The notes under the pieces were generated by a model. The model did no database searches. It had not been told where the DNA came from and worked only from the letters and a program-made list of their open reading frames with translations. The position numbers were made by a program, and so were the translations under genes. 64,000 nt of DNA from Neonectria sp. B-13 (lineage: Eukaryota; Ascomycota; Sordariomycetes; Hypocreales; Nectriaceae), in assembly GCA_002682825.1 (NCBI GenBank), contig NOKP01000004.1:676563-740562 (forward strand), given 5' to 3'. Of the stretch, positions 10,322 to 21,700 are shown in pieces (position 1 is the first letter of the stretch; every line of letters begins with the position of its first letter).

Positions 10322-11726
10322 TTAAGTCCATTTGACCACGGCCGTACCGCCCTTCTTGAACTCGGCCATCTCTCCCAGCACTAGGCTACGGTCGGTGTGT
10401 TCCTTGTTCGGGAACGTCGTAGCCAGCACCCACGGCCGCGTCCGAGTGTCTGCGGATGCCCCTTGAACGAAGCCGTACACGTCGTCAATGGTGTGGGTAG
10501 TGTTGAAGCGCGCAGGTAGGCGAGTCCCATCGGGCATCTGGATGCGGATCATGATGGCTGGCTGGGAGCTGTCCACCGTCGGAGCCGCACCGGAGCTAGA
10601 GGATCCCGTAGCTGCAGTTGTCGAAGTGGAGACGGCGGCGTCTAGAGAGATGGAGGCGTCGTTTCCGTCACCAGGCACAGGGCTTCCCAGACGTCGACCG
10701 GAGCCCCCAAATGGTCGGTACTGTTTGGGCTGAGGGGTATAGGGCGTATCGTGTTGGTGAAGCTTCACATCGACCGGCTGGTCATGCTGCACATTCATAA
10801 GATGGAGGGGCGCGCGTCCGGACCGGATCATTTGCAAATCGACCTGGTTGGCTGGGTCGTCGAAACGGCGGAGTTCTCCATCGTCGATGCTGAATCCATC
10901 CTGCCAGATATGAAGGACACGCTCCTGTGCCTGCGCATTAGCAGGCCGAGCAGCTCCTTGCGGGTCTGGGATGCTTCGGCTTTCAACGCCATCACCACCA
11001 AGGGTGTTGCCGGAGCCGTGGAAGCGTGATGGCTGGGAAGGACCAGCCTCGGGATCGGTGTCTTGGCCTTTGGCATTTCTGTTCGTCGTTAGAAGGGTTC
11101 TAGACAGGGATATCCATGAGGACTAAGGACTCACGCTCGGGCCTTGGCCAGAATGTCGCTGATGATTTTCTTGGGACCGCCGTCCTGGTTGTTGGGATCC
11201 TGCACCGCCAAGGCCGACTTCTCACCACCTGCAAAAAGGTTGCCCCGTCCATCGTCATCGTCATCGCCATCGAAGTCGTCATCGTCGTCATCGTCGTCGT
11301 CGTGATGATGCGAGCTACCTCCGAGAGACCCAAGGGTGGCGATGCCCTTCTTCTTCTGATGTTTCGCGGGCTTGCGGGCTGTCCGACTGCTGGAACTAGA
11401 TTCGGGTGCTGGTCGGCCATCGAGGGTCCGCGGACCGGTATAGTTGTCGGGCGCAACCTGAGACTGAGAGCTTTGCTCTCCTCCACGCTCGGTCGCTGCG
11501 GGTCCTTCGTCGGCATCCTCGAACCAAGAAGTGCATGCAGCGGTCATGTCCCAGTGGTGAGCTTCGAGGTACTGGGTTGCCTAGCTCTCGGAGTCAGTGG
11601 TGGTTTCGCGTTTAGGGTTTGGGCCAATCGAGGGGACAGAGGAAAGAGACTTACCTCCTCTGGGGATGAATTGCACATGGCAACGAACTGGGCGACCTTG
11701 GCCGCGGATTCATCTGAGTCGGCCAT
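10322..11726 (-). CDS. SHP1: Cdc48/p97 cofactor Shp1 (p47): UBA, SEP and UBX domains
   Basis: Adaptor that recruits the Cdc48 ATPase to ubiquitylated substrates and membrane-fusion events (family role). Exons 11726-11655, 11580-11135 and 11078-10322; product 424 residues. The N-terminal UBA domain (residues 1 to about 45) is split by the first intron after SSPEE and resumes ATQYLEAHHWDM. The middle has a Ser-rich linker and a His/Asp run (three His then nine Asp) encoded by a GAC/GAT repeat around 11268-11318. The SEP domain starts at HIWQDGFSIDDGELRR and runs through QPVDVKLHQH. The UBX domain fills the C-terminal 80 residues, with the Cdc48-binding loop reading TTFPNKEH instead of the more usual FPR or FPP form. 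The gene is divergent from MIM1, sharing about 715 bp. Confidence 0.94.
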
Positions 11727-12441
11727 CTTGGAGGGAGTGGGAGGCGGGGTATTCTGGATAGGTTGCCGGGAAGGTAGAAGTTACAAAAGACGAGGTCTGA
11801 ACGCAGTCAAGCGCAGAGGCGGTCGCAATTTGTTTGGGGGAAATGTGTTGCACACGCTGGCTGTAAAAGGACAAACAGATCGTGGGAATGTGTGTTGGTG
11901 TGAGGATGAAATGTGGTTGTTGGACGTTAAGAGGTGGTCGGCCAGCTACGTAGTAGGCAGCTCGTCGCCTCGTCAGCTACTACTAAGCTCCGGTTGCTAA
12001 ATAAAGTGGGATGGTCATCGGTACGTACCTCGAACCTTCCACCAGCAGGCAGCCCCACAATGGAAGGCTTCAGCTTAACCTCCCATTAGTGGCGGTGGCG
12101 GTGGTGGCGCATGCAGAACGCTCAGATATTGAACATTGGCAGTGGCTGTTGGGCTGCACCCCACCGGAACAGCGATCCACCGAAGCCCCGGTCACAACCA
12201 CCCTCCAACCTTACGTAAGGAACCTGGGGACAGCGACAAGCTAGACCGGGTCCCAACCGAGTCGTCAACACCATCCTCGGCCGCTCGTCGAAGCTTGGCG
12301 CTCATCTTCTCGCAAATCCGCAGCCCGGTGGATTTCAACCCATCGACCTCCGCGCCATTCCGCCAAACACCCCGCTCAACCCTCCGCGTCGCATCTACTC
12401 TCGCTCCTCCCCTCCTCCCAGCCAACACACAAACCGCCTCG
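11727..12441. promoter_or_regulatory. Divergent promoter region of SHP1 and MIM1
   Basis: 715 bp between the two start codons. It contains a GGTGGCGGTGGTGGCG stretch near 12092. No discrete factor site could be assigned. Confidence 0.4.
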
Positions 12442-12939
12442 ATGGCCTCCGACGAGCCGCTGAACCACCTGTCCGAGTCCGGCGTCACTATTCGCTCCGA
12501 CAGCGAGATGTACTCGGGAGCTGAAGAGCTGTCATCTCCGCCATCCTCCAACTCGCCCATCATTCTCTACAAGCCCCCGACTGTGTGGTCCCTGGTCCGG
12601 GGCGCCGCTATCAACTTGCTATTGCCCTTCATCAACGGCATGATGCTCGGATTCGGAGAGCTGTTTGCCCATGAGGCTGCGTTTAGGCTAGGATGGGGAG
12701 GTACCAAGGTGGGTTGTTCTCGCTTGCGCTTCTTGACGTTCATATGGATTCGGAAGCCTGATTGAAGCGCTGATGTTCACAACGACGTCAACTGTTCGAT
12801 GTTTGGGACCCGCACTAACAGTTCCTAGGTCTTCCCCCTCTCCCGACGGAGAGCCCACCCCATCGGGCCGGGCATTGAGCTTCAGGATCGGTCATACATT
12901 CCTCGACCGTCGCTCAGCGACATTGCGAGTATGGAATGA
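12442..12939 (+). CDS. MIM1: Mitochondrial import protein Mim1 (TOM13 family)
   Basis: Small single-span protein of the mitochondrial outer membrane, needed for insertion of alpha-helical outer-membrane proteins and Tom20/Tom70 biogenesis (family role). Exons 12442-12708 and 12829-12939 with a 120-bp intron; 125 residues. Residues about 52-75 form the conserved membrane helix with the hallmark INLLLPFINGMMLGFGELFAHE, followed by a basic segment (FPLSRRR). The N-terminal 45 residues are Ser/Glu-rich and would face the cytosol. Joining at AAG|GTC keeps the frame and yields a stop soon after IASME. An upstream in-frame stretch without stops exists before 12442, but this ATG gives the family-typical length. 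The next gene downstream is OXA1, another mitochondrial insertase. Confidence 0.93.
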
Positions 12940-13480
12940 CTATCTGCCTGGGATTGAATCGGATATAGCCTCCTCCCGGGAATATCTACTCGGAGGGCGT
13001 GGAAACGCCACTTAAATCCCAAGAAACTTATCAGCATCTCCAACTACATATGCGTTCCGCCTGTTCCAAAGATTACATAAAGGGAAAAATGGGGGAATTC
13101 AAGACATGGATACAGTATGGACCATGGCATATGTAACGGGCTACATCATTTAGACGGGAACTGGGGGTTCGGCGATGATTGCATGCTCCGTTGTAAATAT
13201 GGCCTCAACAGGGCGAGGTTGTGCAAACGCAACCTTTTAATCTGCGCTCATTGCAAGCTGCTATGCATTATTACTGCAACCTCTGTCTCCCTTGAAGAGT
13301 CCTGTGCCCTTCTATGATGCGCAACTGGTTGACCAGAGCTTTCCGGGGGACCGACCACGGACGCCGGGGCCGAGATTTAGCCGCCGCTCGCTCAGACATC
13401 GTACCAAAAAAAATATCCCACTTGTCGCGCTCCAGCGCTCATCCTTAACCTCGCCCACCACATCCACCCACGCCGCCGCC
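12940..13480. other. Intergenic region between MIM1 and OXA1
   Basis: 540 bp with the MIM1 3' end and OXA1 promoter. The last 60 bp before OXA1 are C-rich. No gene recognised. Confidence 0.5.
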
Positions 13481-15077
13481 ATGCTACCCAGCAGAGGAAT
13501 TGTGCGCTCCCTGCCCTCAGGGGCGTTCCAGAGGCAACTCGCCAGCCAATCCGTGCGTCAAGTCTGCAATTCGCTTCCGCAATTGCTCCTCGCTTCCACC
13601 CCCTCCACCCGGCTTGCTGACTCTGGTGTAGATCTCAAGGACTATTCCCCGACGACTCGGAGATGGCCGCCAATTCGGAACTGCCCTGAAGAACCCTCGC
13701 GCTGCTCTGATGGCTGGCTCGCGGGTCGGTGTGAGATGCGTTGCGGCGCCCGCTGTGTTGGGTGGTGTTAGAACCCTATCGCTCTGGGGTTATGGAATTT
13801 ATGGAAAGAAGAAGACGGAGACTCCCGCTGTCGACGCTGTGGAAACGACGACGACGACACCTGTTGCATCCGAAATCCCCGTGGAACCGACCGTGGTCGA
13901 TACTCCAGTGGCCGCCGAAGTCTTGGCCACGCCCGCCGAGACCGTTGCCACTACCCCCACCCTCCCCTCCGACCTCGACCTCGCCTCTATCGCCGACCTG
14001 GGCAGCGCCAACATCCTCAACATGCCCGAGGGCCTGGGCTTTCTGTCCGCCATCGGCCTCGACTACGGCTGGGGCCCTACCTCGGTGATGCAGTGGGTGC
14101 TCGAACACGTGCATGTCTGGGGCGGCATTGGCTGGGGTGGCTCCATCATCGCGACGGCCCTAATCCTGCGCGCCGTCATGTTCTACCCACAGATCCGCAG
14201 TCTGCGCTTCAACGCCGCCATGAACCTGATGCGCCAGGACCCCCGCGGCAAGGAGGCCATGGAGCTTGTCAAGAAGGGCTACTCGACGGGCGACCGCGAG
14301 ATTCTCCAGAAGGGCCAGTTTCTTAACAAGATGGTCCGCGAGCAGTACGGCGCCTACAACTCGGGCATGCTGTGGTCTTTCCTGCAGATTCCTTTCAGTT
14401 TCGGTCTGTTCCGAATCATCGGCGGCATGTCCAACATCCCCGTGCCCTCCCTGGAGACGAGCGGCTACCTCTGGTTCACTGACCTGACCGTCTCGGACCC
14501 CTTCTTCATCCTGCCCGCTCTGGGCTCCGGTCTCCTGTTTGGAGCTATGATGGTAAGCATCCATTCCCCGGCCTGAACCCCTTATCTCTTGAATCCCCAC
14601 TCTAACAATCCTCCCCAGGTTAACTCTAAGTACGCCCCTGCGAGCCAGAAGGCGATGATGAAGAAGATGATGTGGGTATTTGGCACTGTCGGCTTCATCG
14701 GTACCACCTTCCTCTCCGCCGGTGTCAACCTCATGATGGTCTCAACCGGTTTCGCCACCCTCCTCCAGGCCCTGATCCTCAACAACGAGACCGTCCGCCG
14801 CATCGTTGGCCTGCCCATCCTCGAGGTGCAGGAGGTTAAGTACGAGGCTCCCCGCCCGTCTAGCCCCGGTATCACCGGTCTCCGCGAGCGCCTCACCAAC
14901 AACCTCAACGACATGAAGAAGGGTGTCACCGACCAGGTCGGCAGCTACACCGGCAACTACGCCGGCACCGAGGCGGAGCGCGCCGAGAAGAAGCGCAAGG
15001 AGACGATGGCGAAGCTCGAGGACATGCGGAGGCAGCTTGAGCGCGACGAGTTCCAGAAGAAGTACAAGGGCCAGTAA
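13481..15077 (+). CDS. OXA1: Mitochondrial inner-membrane insertase Oxa1 (YidC/Oxa1/Alb3)
   Basis: Inserts mitochondrially made and some imported proteins into the inner membrane (family role). Exons 13481-13552, 13632-14552 and 14619-15077; 483 residues. The first intron (79 bp, donor GTGCGT, acceptor GTGTAG) is supported because the acceptor falls exactly after an in-frame stop and opens the frame continuing to MAGSRVGVR. The N-terminus MLPSRGIVRSLPSG is basic and Ser-rich, like a matrix presequence. A Thr/Pro/Val-rich spacer follows, then the Oxa1 core with several hydrophobic segments, including VWGGIGWGGSIIATALILRA, GMLWSFLQIPFSFGLFRII and LPALGSGLLFGAMM. The C-terminus is a highly charged helix (EAERAEKKRKE onward), the matrix tail that binds mitoribosomes in known Oxa1 proteins. 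MRPL1, another mitochondrial gene, lies elsewhere in the window. Confidence 0.96.
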
Positions 15078-15895
15078 AGCACAACACCCCAAACTGTACC
15101 CTTTTTCTGAGCCAGCGATGACACGACCAAGGAGAATTGTGAGGTTTTGCATGAAGAAGCGAGGAGAAACCAAAAGCGGCGGCAGCTGTTGCATAAGCCT
15201 GTGTAAATATAGTGAGCGGGTGGGCAAAAGCGATGGGGAACGAACAAGCCGGATTTCTTGGAAAGCATCTCCCCGCTCCGGAGTGGACGGGGGTTTCATT
15301 GTACAATTAGAGAGGCATGGGGATTGGGGAAGCAGAGAAACAGCTCCCCTTTGGCGCGAGATATGATGTTGGATGTACAGGTGTACAATGTAATAGACCT
15401 GGGATCTCCCATCCTCAAAGATCACATCCAAGCCCACATCGTTTTACAGTGATTCTTGTGGTGGGGTTGCAATGGAAGTGGTGGGTAGGTAGAAATCTCG
15501 TTGATAGTTCAAAGCTTGGGAGTCAAAACGTCACTCGCAAAATACACCCTGTATGAGCATGGACAACTCCAATTGATCCAAACCGCAAACACCTCCCAAT
15601 CCGCGACTTGCTTGCAGGTCTCCATTATCGGAACTAGCCTGATATCGTGGGCCCCTTGCCGCCCTTGCTGTGCCACTTTTGAGGCCCCCGTTTTCCCATC
15701 CGGGGCCTCGGGGGCGTAAGGAATATATGTCTGAAATGCTTCATGGTGCTTTCGCAAGGAAGATAAAAAGCGTTGCCTCCTCCGCCGTACCAGTACAATA
15801 GCCTTCTGCCTTTACTCTATTATGATGTCCTCGCGTTCCATCATGACTCTTTCTTCAATCCCCCCCCATCTCACACCCTTTCATTGTGTTAAACA
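15078..15895. other. Convergent 3' region between OXA1 and URC4
   Basis: About 820 bp between converging genes; expected 3' UTRs. ORFs here are shadows of skewed composition, and no RNA gene was seen. Confidence 0.5.
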
Positions 15896-17803
15896 TTAGA
15901 AGACGGTTCCGTCGCTTTCAATCAGAATCGGGGCCTCCTTGGTATTAGGCCGGTTAATCTCGGCAATTTCACGACCGCCCTGTTGACTGTTAGCTCATTG
16001 CACCGATAATAAACGCGGGGTTTGGGAAGATCTTACCCTCCAGCTACCAGCTTCCAACAACTGCGCCAAGGTCAACTCGTGACCGGCCAGGTCCGGCTTG
16101 AGCGCCTTGTTCACCTCCAAAGCAAGCCTGTCTAGGAAACCAACCGTGACGCCTCTCCACTCGACGATGACATCGTCACTTGGCTCAAACATGGGCGCAA
16201 CCTCAACGCCACTAGCACCCGTGCGGCGGCACCAATCGGTGTAATTCTGAAGGCCGCGCTCGGCATCGTCCTTCTTCAGCGTCAGGACGCCAAGATCGAC
16301 AAAAAGGCCGCCGTTTCGGTACTCGGGCAGGCCGGTGAGCAGCTCAGTGCCAGCAAAGTGCATTTTCAACAGGGACTGCATGGGCTGCATCAGTGAGTAC
16401 GTAAGCCACTGTGTGAGCTTGTGAAAGGGAAGGATGGACTCCCAGGCGGCGGCGTTGGTGTTGTTGGGAAAGGCGGAGATTTTAGCGGAACCCCCCGGCT
16501 GAGGCATAGACTGGCATGGCCAGGCATCGCCCAGAGAGACGCCGTTGATGGCAGTTCGGGATTGGGGCCAGATAGGGGCAAGACCGGTCATCAAGACGTT
16601 CCAGAGAACGGGGAGAGGGACGATAAGCATCGAGGAAGCCTGAGTCGAGGGATGGCCAAGGAGATGGTCTAAGGCGCATTAGCACGCGGGAAGACTAAAT
16701 TCGTAGAGTTCCGGGCTGGACTCACCAATCATGTTTCCGGGCCGGCCATCAGGGCCAAAGTAGTCGGTCTTGTCGCGGAGAGCGCCAGCTAATCGAGCCA
16801 GCATTTGGGCACGACCCTCGAGGCCAGCCATCTCGTTACCGGGCCTCGACTGGAGACTGGCGGTAAGTTGCTGTAGGGTCAAATCCTGTAAACCTTCCTT
16901 GTCGACCTGAAACTTGTTGCTGGGGTTTCCAGAAAACAATCCCTTAAGATGAGTCAGCTGTTGTGTGCGAGTCAGAGAGGGCGCTAGCCAGTAACTTACA
17001 GCCTTGAACATCTCCAAACTCGCCACGGCGATACCCTCTGATCGTCGGTAAATACGCCCATTTTCGTTGCTCTTGTACGACCAGGAAGTACCCGCTCCGG
17101 CGTCTAGCAAGACACTGATAAGGAACAAATCAATGAGGCGACGACACCGCTCAGTGTTGTCGATAGTGTCAGGCCAGGTGGACAGGAGCTGGGCAATACG
17201 GTCTCGACCGCCGACAGCGAAATGTTGGTATCTACCGTGAGGAGGAATGCTGGTGAATGGGGCATCGTAATCTCTCTGTAGGCGCAATGGTCAGCGGCAA
17301 TACTCGTCTCCGATCTGGGAGCAGCCAAAGCTGTGAGTGGCTTCGGGCCGAGAAATCCACGGGCTCTCGCGTCATGTACGCGAGCCGCGCAAACAAGAAC
17401 AATGTTCAGAACGTACCTTGATAATGCCGGACACGAAAGTCACGACATCGGGGAACTTGTTCATGTCGACATCAAAGTGGCGGAGATCATTGCGAATGGC
17501 CTTGTCGGTGATGATCTTGCTGCGCTCTCTCACAGCACCCAGGCTTCGCAGGTAGCCAGCAGGGTCCAGTTGAGGGTCTGGAGGTCGAGGAAGGTCGATC
17601 TTGGGGAGCTTGACAGGCGACAGGGGCGTCAATGGGGTGCCCGGCGACGTGCTGGTGGCGGAGGAGCGGTTGAGCGGGTTGCGCCCGGCGCCGGGAGGCG
17701 ACCTGAGGCTGGAGGAATGCGAGTTGATGCTGGCATTGGACTGGATGGTGTTGATGGCGGGCTCGGCCTTCGGGGCCTTCTCTTTGCGAGAGAAGAGGCC
17801 CAT
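15896..17803 (-). CDS. URC4: Uracil catabolism protein Urc4/Urg3 family (DUF1688)
   Basis: Member of the URC4/urg3 family, required in several yeasts for use of uracil as nitrogen source by the URC pathway; biochemical reaction not firmly known. Exons 17803-17417, 17275-17000, 16942-16726, 16668-16037 and 15979-15896; 531 residues. The ATG at 17803 gives MGLFSRKEK and is the first ATG in a long leader free of stops. Family landmarks seen: DPAGYLRSLGAVRERS near the start, GRYQHFAVGGRDRI, LGDAWPCQSMPQPGGSAK and PFHKLTQWLTYSLMQPM, with AHELTLAQLLEAGSW-type C-terminus (here HELTLAQLLEAGSWRGGREI). The residues 1-80 are Ser/Pro-rich. The second intron (57 bp) is a multiple of three with no stop. 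No other URC gene (URC1 type) lies next to it in this window. Confidence 0.92.
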
Positions 17804-18560
17804 CGTGATTAAGCAGGAGGTGGTGTTTGGAGGTTGTAGTGGTGTTGTATTGTTTCTGGGCTGGTAATGCGAGGCGCTTCGACGAGGGAGCGAGGTGGGG
17901 CTCAGAGTTCGGACGAGACGATGAGACGAGGGACGGGACGACGGGCGAGAGAACGAGCGACGAGCAGTCGAGACGAAGCGGGTAAGCAAGCAGTCGGCGT
18001 AGAAAAGAGGCGAAGGCTCTGGGTTAGAATAGGACAAAATAGCACGGGGGAAGAGAATTGTTCTCGAGCCAACGATGCAAGGGGGAAGAGGGAGGAGAGA
18101 CGGGAGCGAGCGATTGGAGTTCCTTTGTCGGGGGGCCTGGGGGGGAGACTTAAGCCTCGAGACAGGCAGAGAGAGAGACGGGCGAGGCAGGCACAAGCAT
18201 GGGCAAAGCAAGCACAGGAGACAGACCAGAGAGGGAGAAAGTGAGAGAGAGAGAGACGAGACGGACGAGGACGAAAGCGAACGAGGCGTCAGGGGGGAGG
18301 ACCCTCGACTCCTCTGCGGGGGTTGAAGCTAGGCCCAACAGTGGCCCAGGCGATGGTTAGGGAGGCGCCCGAGCGTCGTTTAGGCCCCCTGGAGTAGGTA
18401 GCCTTGGAGGAGGTAGCCCTGGAGTAGGCAGACTAGGTACCTACCTTACCTGCTAGGCGTGGTGGAAGTGGTGCACTGGTGGGCGTAGCAAGGCCCGGCC
18501 AACGGGGGGTGGTTCGGTGGGCGATCACGTCCAGGGATGATGGCTGACGGGCTGCTGGCG
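17804..18560 (-). promoter_or_regulatory. Long pyrimidine-rich leader and promoter of URC4
   Basis: The minus strand upstream of the URC4 ATG is rich in C and T (the plus strand shows long GA and GAGAG runs at 18160-18300), the usual look of a fungal core promoter or 5' leader. There is no stop in the URC4 frame for over 130 codons upstream, which reflects this composition, not coding. Confidence 0.45.
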
Positions 18561-18590
18561 GGTTGGCGGGCTGTTTAGCGGGTTGTCCAG

Positions 18591-18667
18591 TGGTCTGTGG
18601 TCTGTGGTCCGTGGTCCGTGGTCTGTGGTCTGTGGTCTGTGGTCTATGGTCTGTGTTCTGTGGTGCG
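18591..18667 (+). repeat. Heptamer tandem repeat, 11 copies
   Basis: Eleven tandem copies of a 7-base unit, consensus TGGTCTG, with variants TGGTCCG, TGGTCTA, TGTTCTG and TGGTGCG. It lies in non-coding DNA upstream of URC4. Confidence 0.9.
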
Positions 18668-18735
18668 TTGCTTGGTCTGGTCGCAGCTTGGTGGCTGGCC
18701 TGCAATTGTTGGTTGATCAAGGTCCCCGTCACGTC

Positions 18736-18763
18736 GTTCGCTCGTTCGTTCGTTCGTCCGTCG
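18736..18763 (+). repeat. TTCG/TCCG tetranucleotide repeat
   Basis: About seven units of GTTC/GTCC-type tetranucleotides in tandem (CGTTCGCTCGTTCGTTCG and on), non-coding. Confidence 0.7.
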
Positions 18764-21700
18764 TTGGGGCTGCTTTCGTTTCGAGGTGGGCTGCCTTCCA
18801 TGCCTGCTGGGCGTCTGGCGAGGCGCCGTTGGGTCTGGCCTTAGTAGGTCGACCGAGTGCTGGCGTGTTAGAGCTGGCACAGTACGAGATGACTATTTAC
18901 AATGGCGAGCCTTGGATGAGAGCGAGACGTCAAGGATCGCATTGCCATGTTGTATTTTCCCATGGGTACAGACCCATCCATCGAGTACCTAGCTTGGGTG
19001 TTTGGTCAGTGGTTTGATTCATTGTTGTCCCGGCCATCTGGGTTTATTCACACCATGCACGTGAGCGCCGATTTCCTCAAAGTTACAGGTTGAGTTATGA
19101 TGGATGGGAAGCAGAAAGCTGCATTTAGTGATGAATCAGCAGCACAAGGATTCCGCGGATCGAGATCGAGCAAGGGAGATGACAAGACCAGTGAAAGAAG
19201 TAATGTAATTAATGATTTGTACTGTGCTGCGTTCTCCATGCGGATACTTTGTACGTACGACACCATGTCCGGCTGCGGGCGGTTGGATGAATTGGGGAAG
19301 GTTCCTGGTGGGCGAGGGATTAGGATGGCTTCATGGGGTGCAGTACTTTGTACATATTGTCTAGTGGTCTACACCATAAGTATTCTGCCTCCCTCGTATG
19401 TAGCAGAGAAATGCCACCATATCCGCACTGTAGACGGGCGCCGACTAGTTATTCCCCCAAGACCGAAGAACGGTGGCCACTTGCGGAGACGGAGGACGGG
19501 ACCACGGAAATGAGGGCGACGAGTCATGGGCCCGCAGGCGTCGAAGCACGAACAATGAGTGACAACTGATAATGCAAGGTGCGGGACGATCCATCCACAC
19601 AGCAAAGCTAAGCGCACAGAGCACCCACTGCACGCACAGTAGCACAGCTGGGGCACAAGGCCTCGAACTGTTAGTGCCCATGGGTCCAGTCACGAACAAA
19701 ATGCTAACATGCACAAAACACGATCATTCATCATCTCAGTGAGACACCTTGAGTGAGATCCTCAACATTGGAAATGACAGCATCGTGTGCTCACGCCCCC
19801 CACGCAGCAGCACCGTAGGCTCGGGGCGAGACCCAAACCGTCGTGTTGTTTCGCGAGCCGATGCGACAAGATGTCCTTTCCGCATTCCGCGTACGCCCCA
19901 GTCCTCTCATCATCGAGCACATACCTAAGAACACAGGCGTATGTGCCCCGGATGCAAGAAAAAGAACAAATCAATAAAAAACCAGTGTCGGACGACGTCA
20001 ACTCCACAATGGGGAGACGGTGATGGACCCCATGCTACGAACAGGAGGCATCCGGACAGTGGAGAGCAGATGCCAGATGGGACGAAGAAAGAAGAAAAAC
20101 AGCCAGCGGGAAAAAGAAACGAAAAGGCCTTGGCCATTCGATAGATCCCGCAACCGAACCATGTAATGGCATTGTCAGAGGAGACGCAAAAGAAAAAGCA
20201 AAGAAAACATTGCCCACCCAAAGCCACGGACTACTTACTAGAGCGGGTGCCGTGCTGTAGCGAGGGTGTGAATTTGACTGATGTGAGATGCCTCGCCTTT
20301 TTGCAGGGCCGGTACGAACTTCAGCAGTCATGGGGGCTTTTTTGTTTTTGTTTTGGTGACGGACGACCTGCCGGATTGCTTGTGACTACGGCCTACCGAG
20401 CTTTGCTTCTTGCGAGCTCTTTGCTTATGTTCTTATCACACGCATCGTGGATTGATACACAGACGGAAACGTAAACTCGGAAGTGCACCTGTCGGAGGAG
20501 ACACATTGGAGGAGAAACCCCCATGGGAAACCTGCAGCACAAAAAAGGTTGCATACTGGAGCTCGGAAGTCAGATTCGGCAACGCCCTTTTTGTTCTCTT
20601 GCCGTCTCGGTGAGGGACGGAACAGGACAAAAGAAGAAGAAGAAAGACCCTCCCCCGGCTCGATCTGGCTCGGTGAAGAAACAGCAGAAAAGCCCGTGGA
20701 GTTTTGGAATTTTCCTTTGTTCCTTCTGTCGCTTCTCCCGTCGAGATGGATGATATAAATTAACCCGCGGATGGTATTTGTAGCACAAAGCAAGGAAGCA
20801 GGTCTGACTGAGCCTTATGCCCGGGCCCTTACATATGCCCCTGGTCACCTTCGCGTCGCTTGTGTATCCGTTCGGAGCGGGTTGCGCACCGTCTGTGCCT
20901 TGCCAACTTGTGTGGTTTTGTGCCTGGTACCTTGCATGGATGCTGGATGCTGGGTGCATGGATGCAACCCTCCATACAGAAAGAAGCCTCGAGCTATCCG
21001 TGGTCCATCTGGACCCTGGTTTACTTTTGCGTCCCACCCTTGCTTGTGTGGAGACAGACACACACCACCAGATTACCTAAACCACCCAAGCAACGACGAA
21101 GCGTGTGTGTCTTGTCTCGCCTGGCAGCACCAGGCACCGGGCACAGATCCAGACCCCCGTCTCAACATCCAATAATTTGTACGGAGTACATCATGGTAGT
21201 GTGCAGCAGACTCGGAAAAGGCCCTGTCCCAGTGGATTTTCCCCGTGCCTCTCCCCGTAACTCTACCTGACTTGCTGCATGCGGCGCGCTGAAGATGTCA
21301 CCACCCTTGTCGGACACCAGTCAGAAAGCGACACTGGACGGGCAGCCCAATAATCCACAGTTCCTATTTTTTTTTTTTTTTTTCCCCTTCCCTTTCTCTC
21401 CCCATTTGCTTTGTTTATTTGCTCGTTCATCTCTCTCGTCCACCGTTCGCTTGGCTTGTTTCTGTTGGCGCGATGTGATTGATGTGATTATTGAATTTAC
21501 CCCCAGTACCAACGGTACCAACGGTACAACCCTAACAGCGAATAGTCCTGGGCTAAACAAGTCAGGGGTAAAAAGTCCGCGCCACTGGAACTCCAAGACG
21601 CCCGAGCCCGGAATTCGGGGCTTCGCCATCCGTACGAACTTCGGGCAACGGGTACTTCTGTCCAACGGCCTCTGGAGCGGTCTTTCTCTTGCCTCTCTTC

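Noticed and set aside
11268..11318. Trinucleotide GAC/GAT array as an independent repeat feature
   Set aside because: It lies inside the SHP1 coding sequence and simply encodes the Asp run described there.
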